From Bacillus sp. 103mf (GTDB taxonomy: Bacteria > Bacillota > Bacilli > Bacillales > Bacillaceae_G): DNA of 64,000 bases. This document shows, piece by piece, positions 35,676-45,156 of the stretch. The DNA is taken from contig NZ_FPAF01000004.1 in NCBI RefSeq assembly GCF_900116295.1, forward strand, positions 1 through 64,000, read 5' to 3'. The position numbers and the translations under genes were made by a program. The notes beneath the pieces were generated by a model, which was not told the origin of the DNA, searched no databases, and worked only from the letters and a program-made list of their open reading frames with translations. Position 1 is the first letter of the stretch, and each line of letters starts with the position of its first letter.

Positions 35676-35780
35676 ATGCTAACAAAATTAAACGATTATT
35701 TTAGTTTAGAATCACAGTCTGATTGCGTTTGGTATTGGGGTACATTTATTGTTGGTGCTACGTGTTACCAACCCTTTTAA
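35676..35780 (+). CDS. Candidate 34-aa peptide gene behind a poly-G tract
   Basis: ATG 35676 is preceded by nine consecutive G (35661-35669), which take the place of a ribosome site. The peptide has a polar start (MLTKLNDYFSLESQSD) and a hydrophobic, aromatic end with two cysteines (CVWYWGTFIVGATC). The layout recalls leader-plus-core peptides, but no modification enzymes are adjacent. Confidence 0.35.
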   Translation: MLTKLNDYFSLESQSDCVWYWGTFIVGATCYQPF

Positions 35781-35827
35781 CTTTCGTATTAGAAGAAAAT
35801 TCTCTTCTTACTACAAATAACCTTATC

Positions 35828-35862
35828 TAGCCCAACAACATTATTTGGATGTTATTGGGCTA
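35828..35862. terminator. Inverted repeat at the end of the APH-like gene
   Basis: TAGCCCAACAACAT at 35828-35841 pairs with ATGTTATTGGGCTA at 35849-35862 (one mismatch). No clear T run follows. It overlaps the last codons of the minus-strand gene. Confidence 0.5.
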
Positions 35863-36800
35863 ACTGATGTATGAGTTAAATAACTACTTGATTCATACCA
35901 TGTAGGTTTTAGAATTTCAAAATTTTTGTGGTCTTCCAGTATAACGTATAATCGGCCTATCATTTCTTCTAACTGTTCTGGCGCAAAACGTAAGGACCAT
36001 ACAACCGATGAAAAGATAACCATTCCAGAATAGATAGAATAAAGCATCCAAAAATCTTCGGGAACATTGTTATTAAAATATCCCTCAATTTGTCCGATTG
36101 AAAACGGGACACTTCGTTCTCTTTGGAATAAAGCTACTTTTACAAAGTCATGAAGTGGATCTCCCCAATCAAAATTATTAAAATCAATGACACCAGCAAA
36201 TTTTTTATCTTTCACAATAATATTTTCTAGATGAAAATCATCATGTTGAAATCGATTAGGACGTTTTTTTATATGCTGTTTATTTTCCTCAATGAAATCA
36301 ATAATTTTTTCATCATTTTTAATCTTTATACCACAAGACTTGTAAGCATTTAGGTATCTATAATGCTTTTCCATCGCTCGGTCATACCAGGTATTAATTG
36401 TTGAAGGCGCTTCATACGAATGCATCCTAGATAGTTGTATTCCTGCTTCTATTCCAATTTTATATTGATCTTCCTTTGTTAGCGTTTGTATCATATCTTT
36501 TGCGTCTACGCCATCTATAAAAGAGTATATATTATAGCAGGAGTTGAACTCTTCAATCATACCTATATCAATAGGCTGAGGAGATTTAACTCCGAGATTT
36601 TTTATATTTTGTAGTATTTGGAACTCGGTTTTCTTCTTTTTATAGCCCTGTATATCACCTACCCGTAATAATAATTTTTCATTATCAAGATGAGCTACAT
36701 ATTTTTTATCTGGTGAGTATCCTTTTGATAATCCTTCAATTTTTTTAGCGTTTTGAAGTAATTTTACTCTTTCTTGAAGAGTCTGTATAACATCGTTCAT
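35841..36800 (-). CDS. Aminoglycoside-phosphotransferase-like kinase (APH family)
   Basis: A 319-aa protein with the kinase-like fold. The catalytic loop is HDDFHLENIIV (Asp as base, Asn for metal) and the metal Asp is in GVIDFNNFDWGDPLHD. The N-terminal lobe has LLRVGDIQGYKKKKTEFQIL. Members phosphorylate aminoglycosides, choline, fructosamines or macrolides; this one is not close enough to any resistance enzyme to name. The ribosome site is weak (GGAGGCAG). A 307-base AT-rich gap separates it from the divergent ABC-F gene; I see no feature there except a 5-bp hairpin (CGCTG/CAGCG) near 37080. Confidence 0.85.
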   Translation of the reverse strand: MNDVIQTLQERVKLLQNAKKIEGLSKGYSPDKKYVAHLDNEKLLLRVGDIQGYKKKKTEFQILQNIKNLGVKSPQPIDIGMIEEFNSCYNIYSFIDGVDAKDMIQTLTKEDQYKIGIEAGIQLSRMHSYEAPSTINTWYDRAMEKHYRYLNAYKSCGIKIKNDEKIIDFIEENKQHIKKRPNRFQHDDFHLENIIVKDKKFAGVIDFNNFDWGDPLHDFVKVALFQRERSVPFSIGQIEGYFNNNVPEDFWMLYSIYSGMVIFSSVVWSLRFAPEQLEEMIGRLYVILEDHKNFEILKPTWYESSSYLTHTSVSPITSK

Positions 36801-37068
36801 ATATTAACTGCCTCCATCATTCCTTCTATATTTTTATAAAATTAGCAAAAACTACTATATTATAACTTTAATATACCCAGAAAGTATGAGATTAGTAAAC
36901 TATCGATATAGAATTTAGTATGTAGTAATTGATATGAATAGTTCGCTAATAATTCAGTAAAGTCAAGCGTTTAATATATCTATTGTCTTTCCTATATTTA
37001 CTACTGTATAATGTGAATACAGTTTAAAATACGTGAATCGTAATCTGTCTTTTTGAATGAATGTGTGA

Positions 37069-38736
<1,668 letters not shown>

Positions 38737-38741
38737 ATAGT

Positions 38742-38773
38742 AACATCCCCTACATTAAGGGGATGTTTTTTTT
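38742..38773 (+). terminator. Terminator of the ABC-F gene
   Basis: AACATCCCCT at 38742-38751 pairs with AGGGGATGTT at 38758-38767, followed by a run of T. Confidence 0.9.
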
Positions 38774-38854
38774 GTTTTATTTTTAAAAATTTCTCCTTTC
38801 AATATGTCACAAGTAAATAGGTGAAATCGTTTTAAGGGTAAAGGGGGAATGAAG

Positions 38855-39246
38855 ATGAAACATATTGTTATTTTAGGCGGAGGATTTGCTGGTATTAATC
38901 TGTTAAATGGATTAAAGAAAGAATTGGGTCACTCACTAGGAAAAGAAGTGAAAATTACGTTAGTGGATAAAAATTCATTTCATTTTCGGAAGGTTTTATT
39001 ATTTAAGTCAGTTGTTGAAGAGGCTGATTTAAAAGTTCCATTAAAAAGGTATTGTACAAATGGAATGGAATTTCTATGATGCAAACAGAGGTAAACGGTT
39101 CTTCTGGAATTGTAATAAGAAATCACACTGGAATACAAGCAGTAATGAGTTTTGAATTTGAAGGGGATAAAATTAAATCCATTTATAATATTGTAAATCC
39201 TGATAAACTAAGAGGTTTTCATATGGATACTCATCCTGCAGATTAA
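38855..39246 (+). pseudogene. Deletion scar: oxidoreductase N-terminus joined to ECF41-like sigma C-terminus
   Basis: The first part (from ATG 38855, after AAGGGGG) reads KHIVILGGGFAGINLLNG, a FAD-binding loop of NDH-2-type oxidoreductases, on to KVPLKRYCTNGMEF. Near 39075 the sequence switches, in another frame, to MMQTEVNGSSGIVIRN and SIYNIVNPDKLRGF, the SnoaL-like C-terminal domain of ECF41-type sigma factors. Most of both genes is gone. ECF41 genes are known to sit beside oxidoreductase genes, so one deletion of neighbouring genes explains the structure. Confidence 0.8.
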
Positions 39247-39289
39247 AAAATAAGTTAGAAAAGTAGATATTTCATACGGAGCATGCATG

Positions 39290-39405
39290 TATATAAATAC
39301 AAATTTAAAAATCGACATAAAAGAGCCCTCTTTCTTTTTAGGGGGGAGAGCATCTGGCCATGCATAGAAGCGACTTATATGTTGAAAAATTAAAATAGAT
39401 ATATA
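39290..39405 (+). repeat. Family A repeat, copy 7 (internally deleted)
   Basis: Both ends are kept, but the copy jumps from GCATAGAAGCG to ACTTATATG. In full copies, GCATAGAAGCG and GCATAGCAGCG occur about 90 bases apart, so recombination between these short direct repeats explains the loss. Confidence 0.85.
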
Positions 39406-39410
39406 ATTAT

Positions 39411-39455
39411 AAAAGGGCTGATTCCTATCATATAGAAATCAGCCCTTTTATATAT
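39411..39455. terminator. Strong bidirectional terminator
   Basis: AAAAGGGCTGATTCCTAT at 39411-39428 pairs with ATAGAAATCAGCCCTTTT at 39432-39449 (one mismatch). Confidence 0.9.
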
Positions 39456-39456
39456 G

Positions 39457-40284
39457 TTAAATTCGTTTATCATGCCAAAAGTTTACTTCGAAATGTTCGT
39501 TTTCATTATAGCTGTCAAACTCATAGCCTTTTTCCTTTAATCCTTTAATAATAGCAGATACAGCAGAAACAGATTGTGGGTGAATATCGTGTAAAAGAAT
39601 GACTTCTCTGTTTGTTTTTGCGCCTGCAACTACATTTTCTACAATTTTAGCAGAAGCAGCATCCACTGGCATTTTATTATATCTCCAATCTAAAGAATCA
39701 ATAGTCCAGTCCCATACTCGCAGACCGTTTTCAGCGACCTGATTTCGCAATGCATCAGTAAGGCCTGGCATGGAACCGTATGGTGGACGCGTTAATTTTG
39801 GAGCTTGTCCAATAATATTAGAAATTAATTTTTGATCTTCTTTCATTTCGTTCACATAACCGCCTTGTTTATATAGCTTCGCGTAATCATGTGACATACT
39901 ATGCATGCCGACATAGTGACCTTCTGATAATTCGCGTTTTACTAAATCTGGATATTCTTTAACGTTAGAGCCAATAAGGAAAAAAGTAGCTTTCGCATCA
40001 TTTTGTTTTAATATATCTAATAATTGAGCGGTATGCTTTCCTGGACCATCGTCAAAAGTAAGATAAGCTACTTTTCTAACTTGACCATTGTATTGTTGTG
40101 GTGTTTCTTTTGGAGCTAGTGCAGTTTGTATTTCACTTACTAGCTGAACAGATTGTGGGGAATCTTCTGTATTGGCACTTACAATATACTTCGATCCTAC
40201 AGATGCTTCGTATATGCATGAAATTCCTACACACATAATAAGAGTTCTTTTAAATAAAGTTCTGAGAGATGATTTGTTACGCAT
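39457..40284 (-). CDS. Polysaccharide deacetylase (NodB domain)
   Basis: About 275 aa from ATG 40284 (MRNKSSLRTLF), after AGAAGGAC. An N-terminal membrane or signal segment (TLIMCVGISCIYEASVG) sends it out of the cytosol. The NodB domain spans about 80-260: VAYLTFDDGPGKHT holds the catalytic Asp, GMHSMSHDYAKL the metal-binding His residues, LTRPPYGSMPG the Arg, and VILLHDIH the base His. Bacillus relatives deacetylate peptidoglycan GlcNAc. Substrate not determined. Confidence 0.9.
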   Translation of the reverse strand: MRNKSSLRTLFKRTLIMCVGISCIYEASVGSKYIVSANTEDSPQSVQLVSEIQTALAPKETPQQYNGQVRKVAYLTFDDGPGKHTAQLLDILKQNDAKATFFLIGSNVKEYPDLVKRELSEGHYVGMHSMSHDYAKLYKQGGYVNEMKEDQKLISNIIGQAPKLTRPPYGSMPGLTDALRNQVAENGLRVWDWTIDSLDWRYNKMPVDAASAKIVENVVAGAKTNREVILLHDIHPQSVSAVSAIIKGLKEKGYEFDSYNENEHFEVNFWHDKRI

Positions 40285-40490
40285 AAATGTCCTTCTTTCT
40301 ATTTCTAATAATCCCATTCTATTTCATTCTATTATATTAGTAATTCTATGTATAGTACTGTGAAAAAATATATTTACAAGTAAAGATGTGATTTATGGAA
40401 TAGATGCAAGATTTTTTGGATTTTGTTTATCAATTGTGTAGCTAAATCATACATTTAAAAAAACGTATGATTTAGAGGGGAAGTGGAATT

Positions 40491-40673
40491 ATGAAGCTCT
40501 TTCATTTAAAGGATAAGAAATTCCCTTTTTTTCAACGATTTATACAGAGGGAAAACTTAAACACACATGTAATTATTATGGGAGCAATTCTGCAAAAACA
40601 AAAACGTAGTGAAGGAAACGAACAAAGTGGCGGGAGTTTTCATTATATAAAGAAGAAAGTATTATACTTTTGA
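40491..40673 (+). CDS. Possible small protein, unknown function
   Basis: A 60-aa basic frame (KLFHLKDKKFPFFQRFIQRE...) with GAGGGGAAGTGG upstream of the ATG and a clear terminator right after the stop. Signals at both ends favour a real transcript. No family recognised. Confidence 0.5.
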   Translation: MKLFHLKDKKFPFFQRFIQRENLNTHVIIMGAILQKQKRSEGNEQSGGSFHYIKKKVLYF

Positions 40674-40675
40674 AT

Positions 40676-40710
40676 GAAACAGCCATTGATTCCTCAATGG
40701 CTGTTTCATT
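40676..40710. terminator. Bidirectional terminator
   Basis: GAAACAGCCATTGA at 40676-40689 pairs with TCAATGGCTGTTTC at 40694-40707. Shared by the 60-aa ORF and the convergent PCYCGC gene. Confidence 0.88.
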
Positions 40711-40737
40711 TCGTAATAGATTATTTTATCATGCATA

Positions 40738-41274
40738 TTATGCACTTGGCATGGGAGTTGGAGTTGGTTTTGCATAACCTTCTTTATACTGTTTATCGAT
40801 ATATTGGCGAATTTCTAGTGTAGACATTCCATTTTTCTTCAGTGAGACAGATTGTAGAGCGATTTCTAAACAATTGGCACAAGTTGTTGCGTGAGAGTCC
40901 CAGATGATTTCACCATTGTCTTTAACTTCACGAACAAAGCAATTTTTATTGCTTTTATGTCTAACGCTTTCTCCACATCCACAATAACAAGGAATCCACT
41001 CTAATAATTCATGATCCTCTCCTGCCATTTGATAAATTTTTTGTATCTGTTCAGGCTTTGTAGATAGGAATGAAGGAAGAGTATTGGCTCCCTTTGTTGT
41101 TTCTGCAATATCAGTTGCCGTGTAATTATCTCCTGTGGCATGTTCTTGTTCACTTTTTTGTGTTGGAGTTGGTTTTTCTGAAGAAGCTTTCTCTTCATTC
41201 GAAGTGCATCCTGCTAAAGAAATTAGAATAAAAAGACAGATTAATAGTAGGATAGGAAAAAGTGTTTTTTTCAT
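40738..41274 (-). CDS. PCYCGC-motif lipoprotein
   Basis: A 178-aa protein with a signal peptide and lipobox (SLAGC), a Ser/Thr/Lys/Glu-rich linker, then the family motif WIPCYCGCGESVRHKSNKNC, followed by TTCANCLEIAL. The cysteines suggest metal or copper binding on the outer face of the membrane. It lies 31 bases after the Sco gene and likely shares its transcript. Family function is unknown; copper delivery to oxidase with Sco is plausible. Confidence 0.88.
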   Translation of the reverse strand: MKKTLFPILLLICLFILISLAGCTSNEEKASSEKPTPTQKSEQEHATGDNYTATDIAETTKGANTLPSFLSTKPEQIQKIYQMAGEDHELLEWIPCYCGCGESVRHKSNKNCFVREVKDNGEIIWDSHATTCANCLEIALQSVSLKKNGMSTLEIRQYIDKQYKEGYAKPTPTPMPSA

Positions 41275-41305
41275 ATGCGTTCGCTCCTTGTTTTCATATT
41301 ATAGG

Positions 41306-41890
41306 TTAACGAATCGTTTTAATATCTTGAATAATTTCTTCGTAAGGTGTATTTGTAAGGGCTGGGTAGCTCTTTACAACAGTTCCGTTCTTATCTACAA
41401 GATAGAATTTTGTTCCGTGAATGACTTGTGTTGTACTTGCTGGTTTATCTATCAATGTTTGGAAGCTATTTTTAGCAAAAGCAGTGATTTCTTCTTGTGT
41501 ATAATTGGTTAAAAAATGCCACTTAGACATATCGGTGTCATATCGGCCCATAAACTCTTTTAATTTTTCTGGCTTGTCCACAGTAGGATCAACACTGAAT
41601 GAAACAAATTCTACATCTTTGATTCCTTCTTCTTTTAACATATTTTTAAGTTTTGTCATATTGGCTGTCATAGGAGGACAAACAGTTTCACAACTTGTGA
41701 AAATAAAGTCTGCTACCCATACTTTTCCTTTTAAGCCCGAGAGACTAAAAGGTTTTCCATTTTGATCGGTATATGAAAACTTCTCCACTTTCCAGTCCAA
41801 TGAATCTTTCAATTTTTTTTCACCACATGCACTTAAAAATACAATCATGCCAACAATCATCAGTAATCCCATAGTACGAAACTTTTTCAT
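41306..41890 (-). CDS. Sco/SenC-family copper-binding thioredoxin-fold lipoprotein
   Basis: A 194-aa protein with a lipobox (FLSAC), then a Sco domain: copper-binding VADFIFTSCETVCPPMT (CxxxC) and, later, the conserved His in TQVIHGTKFYLVD. Sco proteins deliver copper to the CuA site of cytochrome c oxidase or act as membrane thiol oxidoreductases. AAAGGGGATAC is the ribosome site. It precedes the PCYCGC gene, a frequent pairing. Confidence 0.9.
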   Translation of the reverse strand: MKKFRTMGLLMIVGMIVFLSACGEKKLKDSLDWKVEKFSYTDQNGKPFSLSGLKGKVWVADFIFTSCETVCPPMTANMTKLKNMLKEEGIKDVEFVSFSVDPTVDKPEKLKEFMGRYDTDMSKWHFLTNYTQEEITAFAKNSFQTLIDKPASTTQVIHGTKFYLVDKNGTVVKSYPALTNTPYEEIIQDIKTIR

Positions 41891-41922
41891 ATGTATCCCC
41901 TTTCATTTTTTCGTTTTGTATA

Positions 41923-41945
41923 AGGAGGCTATGTGATAGCCTCCT
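41923..41945 (-). terminator. Hairpin after cadA
   Basis: AGGAGGCTAT at 41923-41932 pairs with ATAGCCTCCT at 41936-41945. Only a short T stretch follows on the minus strand, so it may be an attenuator between cadA and the Sco gene. Confidence 0.6.
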
Positions 41946-41951
41946 AACAGA

Positions 41952-44513
41952 TTACTTGTTTCGTAATAAGCGCATACTATTTAAAATAACTATGAGTGCA
42001 GCACCTGTATCGCTAAGTACAGCAATCCAAAGTGTGAGCCATCCTGGGAAAATAAAGGCGAGGGCAATGAATTTAACAATCAATGAGAACCAGATGTTCT
42101 GCTTGATTATGTGCAATGCTTTACGACTTAACTTCATTGTATAAGGAAGTTTTTCAAGATTGTCTGCCATTAATACAATATCTGCCGTTTCCATTGCGGT
42201 ATCAGTGCCTGCACCGCCCATAGCAATTCCAAGGTCAGCTGCAGCAAGGGCAGGGGCATCATTAATGCCGTCCCCAATCATAGCTACTGTTTTCCCTTCA
42301 GATTGAAGGTGCTTTACAGAATGGACTTTATCTTCTGGAAGTAAGTTAGCGAAATAACGATCCACCTTCGCTTCCTGTGCAATGTGTTCTGCTGTTCCTT
42401 CGTTATCTCCCGTTAGCATAACAGTTTCCTGAATACCTGCTCGTTTTAATTCTTGGATTGTTTGATAAGTAGTCGGACGAATGGAATCTGCTACCGAAAT
42501 CATTCCTAAAATGACTTTGTTAGTTCCAACGAGTATCACTGTTTGACCAATTCTTTGCATCTCTCGGATTGGTTCATTCCACATCTGAAGAGAAACTCCA
42601 AAATCTTCATATAAGGTTTTATTTCCAGCATAGTATATTTCTCCATCTAGCGTTACTTGAGCACCTTTTCCTACAATTGAGCGGAAGTCAGTTCCCTTTT
42701 GGATAGGGATTTGATGTTCTTTCGCATATGCTGTAATTGCTTTTGCAATTGGATGATTGGAATATTCTTCGATTGTTGCTGCAATTGATAGTAATTCATT
42801 TTCAGTACAATTTAGGCTTCGTATATGCATTACCTTTGGTTTTCCTTCGGTCAATGTACCTGTTTTATCAAATGCAATAGCATTTAATGAACCTGCAATT
42901 TCTAGAGCTGTACCGCCTTTAATGAGTACACCGTTTCTTGCTGCATTTCCAATCGCAGATACAATTGCAACAGGAGTTGAGATGACTAAAGCACAAGGGC
43001 ATGCGACAACAAGAAGTTCCAGTCCTTTATAAATCCAATCCATCCATGCACCCATACCAAGAAGGGGAGGAATAATCATTACGCCAATTGCCAATACAAA
43101 AACGATAGGGGTATAGATTTTCGCGAAACGATCCACAAATGCTTCTGTGGGTGCTTTCTTTTCTTGTGCTTCCTCCACAAGGTGAATAATTCGAGATAAT
43201 GTAGTATCCTCAACGAGTTTAGTTACTGTAATCTCAAGAGAGCCTTCTTCATTAATCGTTCCTGCATATACAGAATCACCAATTTGTTTATCAATTGGGA
43301 TAGATTCACCAGTAATAGGTGCTTGGTTTACAGTAGAAGTTCCCCCTATAACTGTGCCATCTAATGGGATTTTTTCACCAGGTTTCACAACAATAGTTGT
43401 ATTCACCGTAATATCATCTACAGATTTTTTTATAAGTTCAGTTCCAATTTTCACCCATGCTTCTGAGGGTGCTAAATCAATTAATCCACGAATAGATTCA
43501 CGCGTACGTTCAATGGATTTATTTTGTAAGGTTGCTCCTAATGCGAATAGCCAAACAACTGTTGCACCTTCTAGCCATTGACCAATTAGAGCTGCACCAA
43601 TAGCGGCAGATATCATGAGAACATTCATATCCAGCGCTTTACTTCTTATTGCATAAAAGGCACTTTTGGCGGGTTTATAGCTACCAATTAGAATGCTTGC
43701 TGCATAGAGAAGTGTAATAAGAAGAGGTGGTGTGTTTGTAAAACCTCCCCCAAATCCTAAAGCTAAAAATAACCCTGAGAGAATCAAAGTTGTATTTTTT
43801 GATTTTGAAACAGGTATTGCACCTCTACGAGCTCCTGCTAAAGAGGCTTCAAAGCCTGCATTAGATACTTCTTTTATAATGTTATCTACATTTCGATTAT
43901 GACGAATTTGCATTTTTCCTGTAGCGAAGTTGACTCGAACTTCCTCTACGCCAGAAACATTTTGTAGATGTTTTTCGATTGTTAAGGCACAAGCTCCGCA
44001 GTCCATGCCATTGACTACATATGTTTGTACGTCATCACCTTTTATTTTCGGAGTATCAAGAAGAGGTGATGTGTCTTCGCATGAGCTATCACCACAGCAA
44101 GAAGCTTTTGATGTCATTTCTTCTTTTTGTAGGGCTAATTCAGGTGTGCAACAGGAAGAGACCTTTTCGGATTCGGGTTCACAACAAGAATCGGAAGTGT
44201 TATTCTCTTTTTTTATCGTATCGGTGTTACTACTGCAGCAAGAAGTTTTCTTAGCAACGGGCACAATTAGAATCTCTTCTTTAGAGGAACAACATGACGA
44301 TGTTTCTTTTGTTGTTTCTTCTTTTACCGTATCGGTTTTACTACTACAACAGGAAGTCCCTTTAGTAGCAATGGGAACAATCGGAATCTCTTTTTTAGAG
44401 GAACAACATGATGATGTTTCCTTCGCTACTTCTTCTTTAACAGGAGTTGGTGAAGAGTCACTGTACGAAGAAGTTTGACAACAACTCGCCTGTTTCTCTT
44501 TCTTATCTGTCAT
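41952..44513 (-). CDS. cadA: Heavy-metal P-type ATPase (CadA type) with long Cys-rich N-terminus
   Basis: Pumps Cd(II), Zn(II) or Pb(II) out of the cell. The start is ATG 44513 (MTDKKEKQASCC), after AGAGGAG, giving 853 aa. Residues 1-160 are a polar tail with seven SCC pairs in imperfect repeats (TSSCCSSKEEI...). Residues 165-230 are a heavy-metal-associated domain (GMDCGACALTIEKHL). Then come the membrane CPC (VVACPCALVIS), the phosphorylation site FDKTGTLTEGKP, VMLTGDN, and MIGDGINDAPALA. CadC overlaps its start by 11 bases. The N-terminal tail is far longer than usual for CadA. Confidence 0.93.
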   Translation of the reverse strand: MTDKKEKQASCCQTSSYSDSSPTPVKEEVAKETSSCCSSKKEIPIVPIATKGTSCCSSKTDTVKEETTKETSSCCSSKEEILIVPVAKKTSCCSSNTDTIKKENNTSDSCCEPESEKVSSCCTPELALQKEEMTSKASCCGDSSCEDTSPLLDTPKIKGDDVQTYVVNGMDCGACALTIEKHLQNVSGVEEVRVNFATGKMQIRHNRNVDNIIKEVSNAGFEASLAGARRGAIPVSKSKNTTLILSGLFLALGFGGGFTNTPPLLITLLYAASILIGSYKPAKSAFYAIRSKALDMNVLMISAAIGAALIGQWLEGATVVWLFALGATLQNKSIERTRESIRGLIDLAPSEAWVKIGTELIKKSVDDITVNTTIVVKPGEKIPLDGTVIGGTSTVNQAPITGESIPIDKQIGDSVYAGTINEEGSLEITVTKLVEDTTLSRIIHLVEEAQEKKAPTEAFVDRFAKIYTPIVFVLAIGVMIIPPLLGMGAWMDWIYKGLELLVVACPCALVISTPVAIVSAIGNAARNGVLIKGGTALEIAGSLNAIAFDKTGTLTEGKPKVMHIRSLNCTENELLSIAATIEEYSNHPIAKAITAYAKEHQIPIQKGTDFRSIVGKGAQVTLDGEIYYAGNKTLYEDFGVSLQMWNEPIREMQRIGQTVILVGTNKVILGMISVADSIRPTTYQTIQELKRAGIQETVMLTGDNEGTAEHIAQEAKVDRYFANLLPEDKVHSVKHLQSEGKTVAMIGDGINDAPALAAADLGIAMGGAGTDTAMETADIVLMADNLEKLPYTMKLSRKALHIIKQNIWFSLIVKFIALAFIFPGWLTLWIAVLSDTGAALIVILNSMRLLRNK

Positions 44514-44862
44514 GACAATTCTCCTCTTTTTGAGATAAGCATGCATCGTTTTTATCACATGATGCTACTTCGTTCTGTACTTCATGAAATACAACATCAA
44601 ACATTGTGAGTAGCTGCTCGATTTGTACGTTTCGCAAAGAATAATAGACATATTTTCCTTCTTGTCTTCCAAGGATAATGCCACACCCTTTCAAGCAATT
44701 CAGGTGTTGAGATATATTGGATTGATTCCCTTTAATGATTTCTACAATTTCGGATACCGTTTTTTCGCCATCCATCATACACTGAAGAATCTGAAGTCTT
44801 GTTTTATCAGCAAAACCACGAATAAATTTGGCTTTTATATCTAAATCATTTGCGTTACACAA
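44503..44862 (-). CDS. cadC: ArsR/SmtB-family metal-sensing repressor (CadC-like)
   Basis: A 119-aa winged-helix repressor that releases DNA when it binds metal. The recognition helix is in GNQSNISQHLNCLKGCGII, and cysteines near the N-terminus (MCNAN) and in CLKGC, plus a Cys/His tail (CDKNDACLSQKEENCHDR), can ligate metal. It begins the cad operon and overlaps cadA. Two operator-like palindromes lie just upstream. Confidence 0.9.
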   Translation of the reverse strand: MCNANDLDIKAKFIRGFADKTRLQILQCMMDGEKTVSEIVEIIKGNQSNISQHLNCLKGCGIILGRQEGKYVYYSLRNVQIEQLLTMFDVVFHEVQNEVASCDKNDACLSQKEENCHDR

Positions 44863-44878
44863 TTGTATTCACTCCATT

Positions 44879-44935
44879 CGTATTAGTCATTACTAATATG
44901 TTTATTCTTCATTCATATTAGCATTGACTAATATG
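44879..44935 (-). promoter_or_regulatory. Twin operator palindromes upstream of cadC
   Basis: CGTATTAG at 44879-44886 with CTAATATG at 44893-44900, and CATATTAG at 44914-44921 with CTAATATG at 44928-44935. Both are imperfect dyads of the same half-site, as expected for an ArsR-family repressor. Confidence 0.75.
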
Positions 44936-45056
44936 TGTGTCAAAATATTTTTAAAAATTCTGATAAAAATTCTTTTACTCTATATTTGCTTTGAACAGTT
45001 AAGGATAAATAGAGTTTTTGTAGAATGTATTTTACGAATAATTGGATAAAAACCCC

Positions 45057-45125
45057 TTGACGCGTGAGAAGGAGTTGCTATAATAAATGAAAATACATGA
45101 ACATATGAACATATATTCATATGTT
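45057..45125 (+). promoter_or_regulatory. Promoter and palindromic operator of the flavoprotein gene
   Basis: TTGACG at 45057-45062 and TATAAT at 45079-45084 (spacer 16), then the perfect dyad AACATATGAA (45100-45109) / TTCATATGTT (45116-45125). The dyad overlaps the likely transcript start, fitting repression. Confidence 0.75.
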
Positions 45126-45156
45126 GTTTCGAAAAATAGGTAGTGGAGGTGAAGGT

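Noticed and set aside
45121-45156. ATG 45121 as the start of the flavoprotein
   Set aside because: It lies in the operator palindrome with no ribosome site; GTG 45157 has GGAGGTGA.
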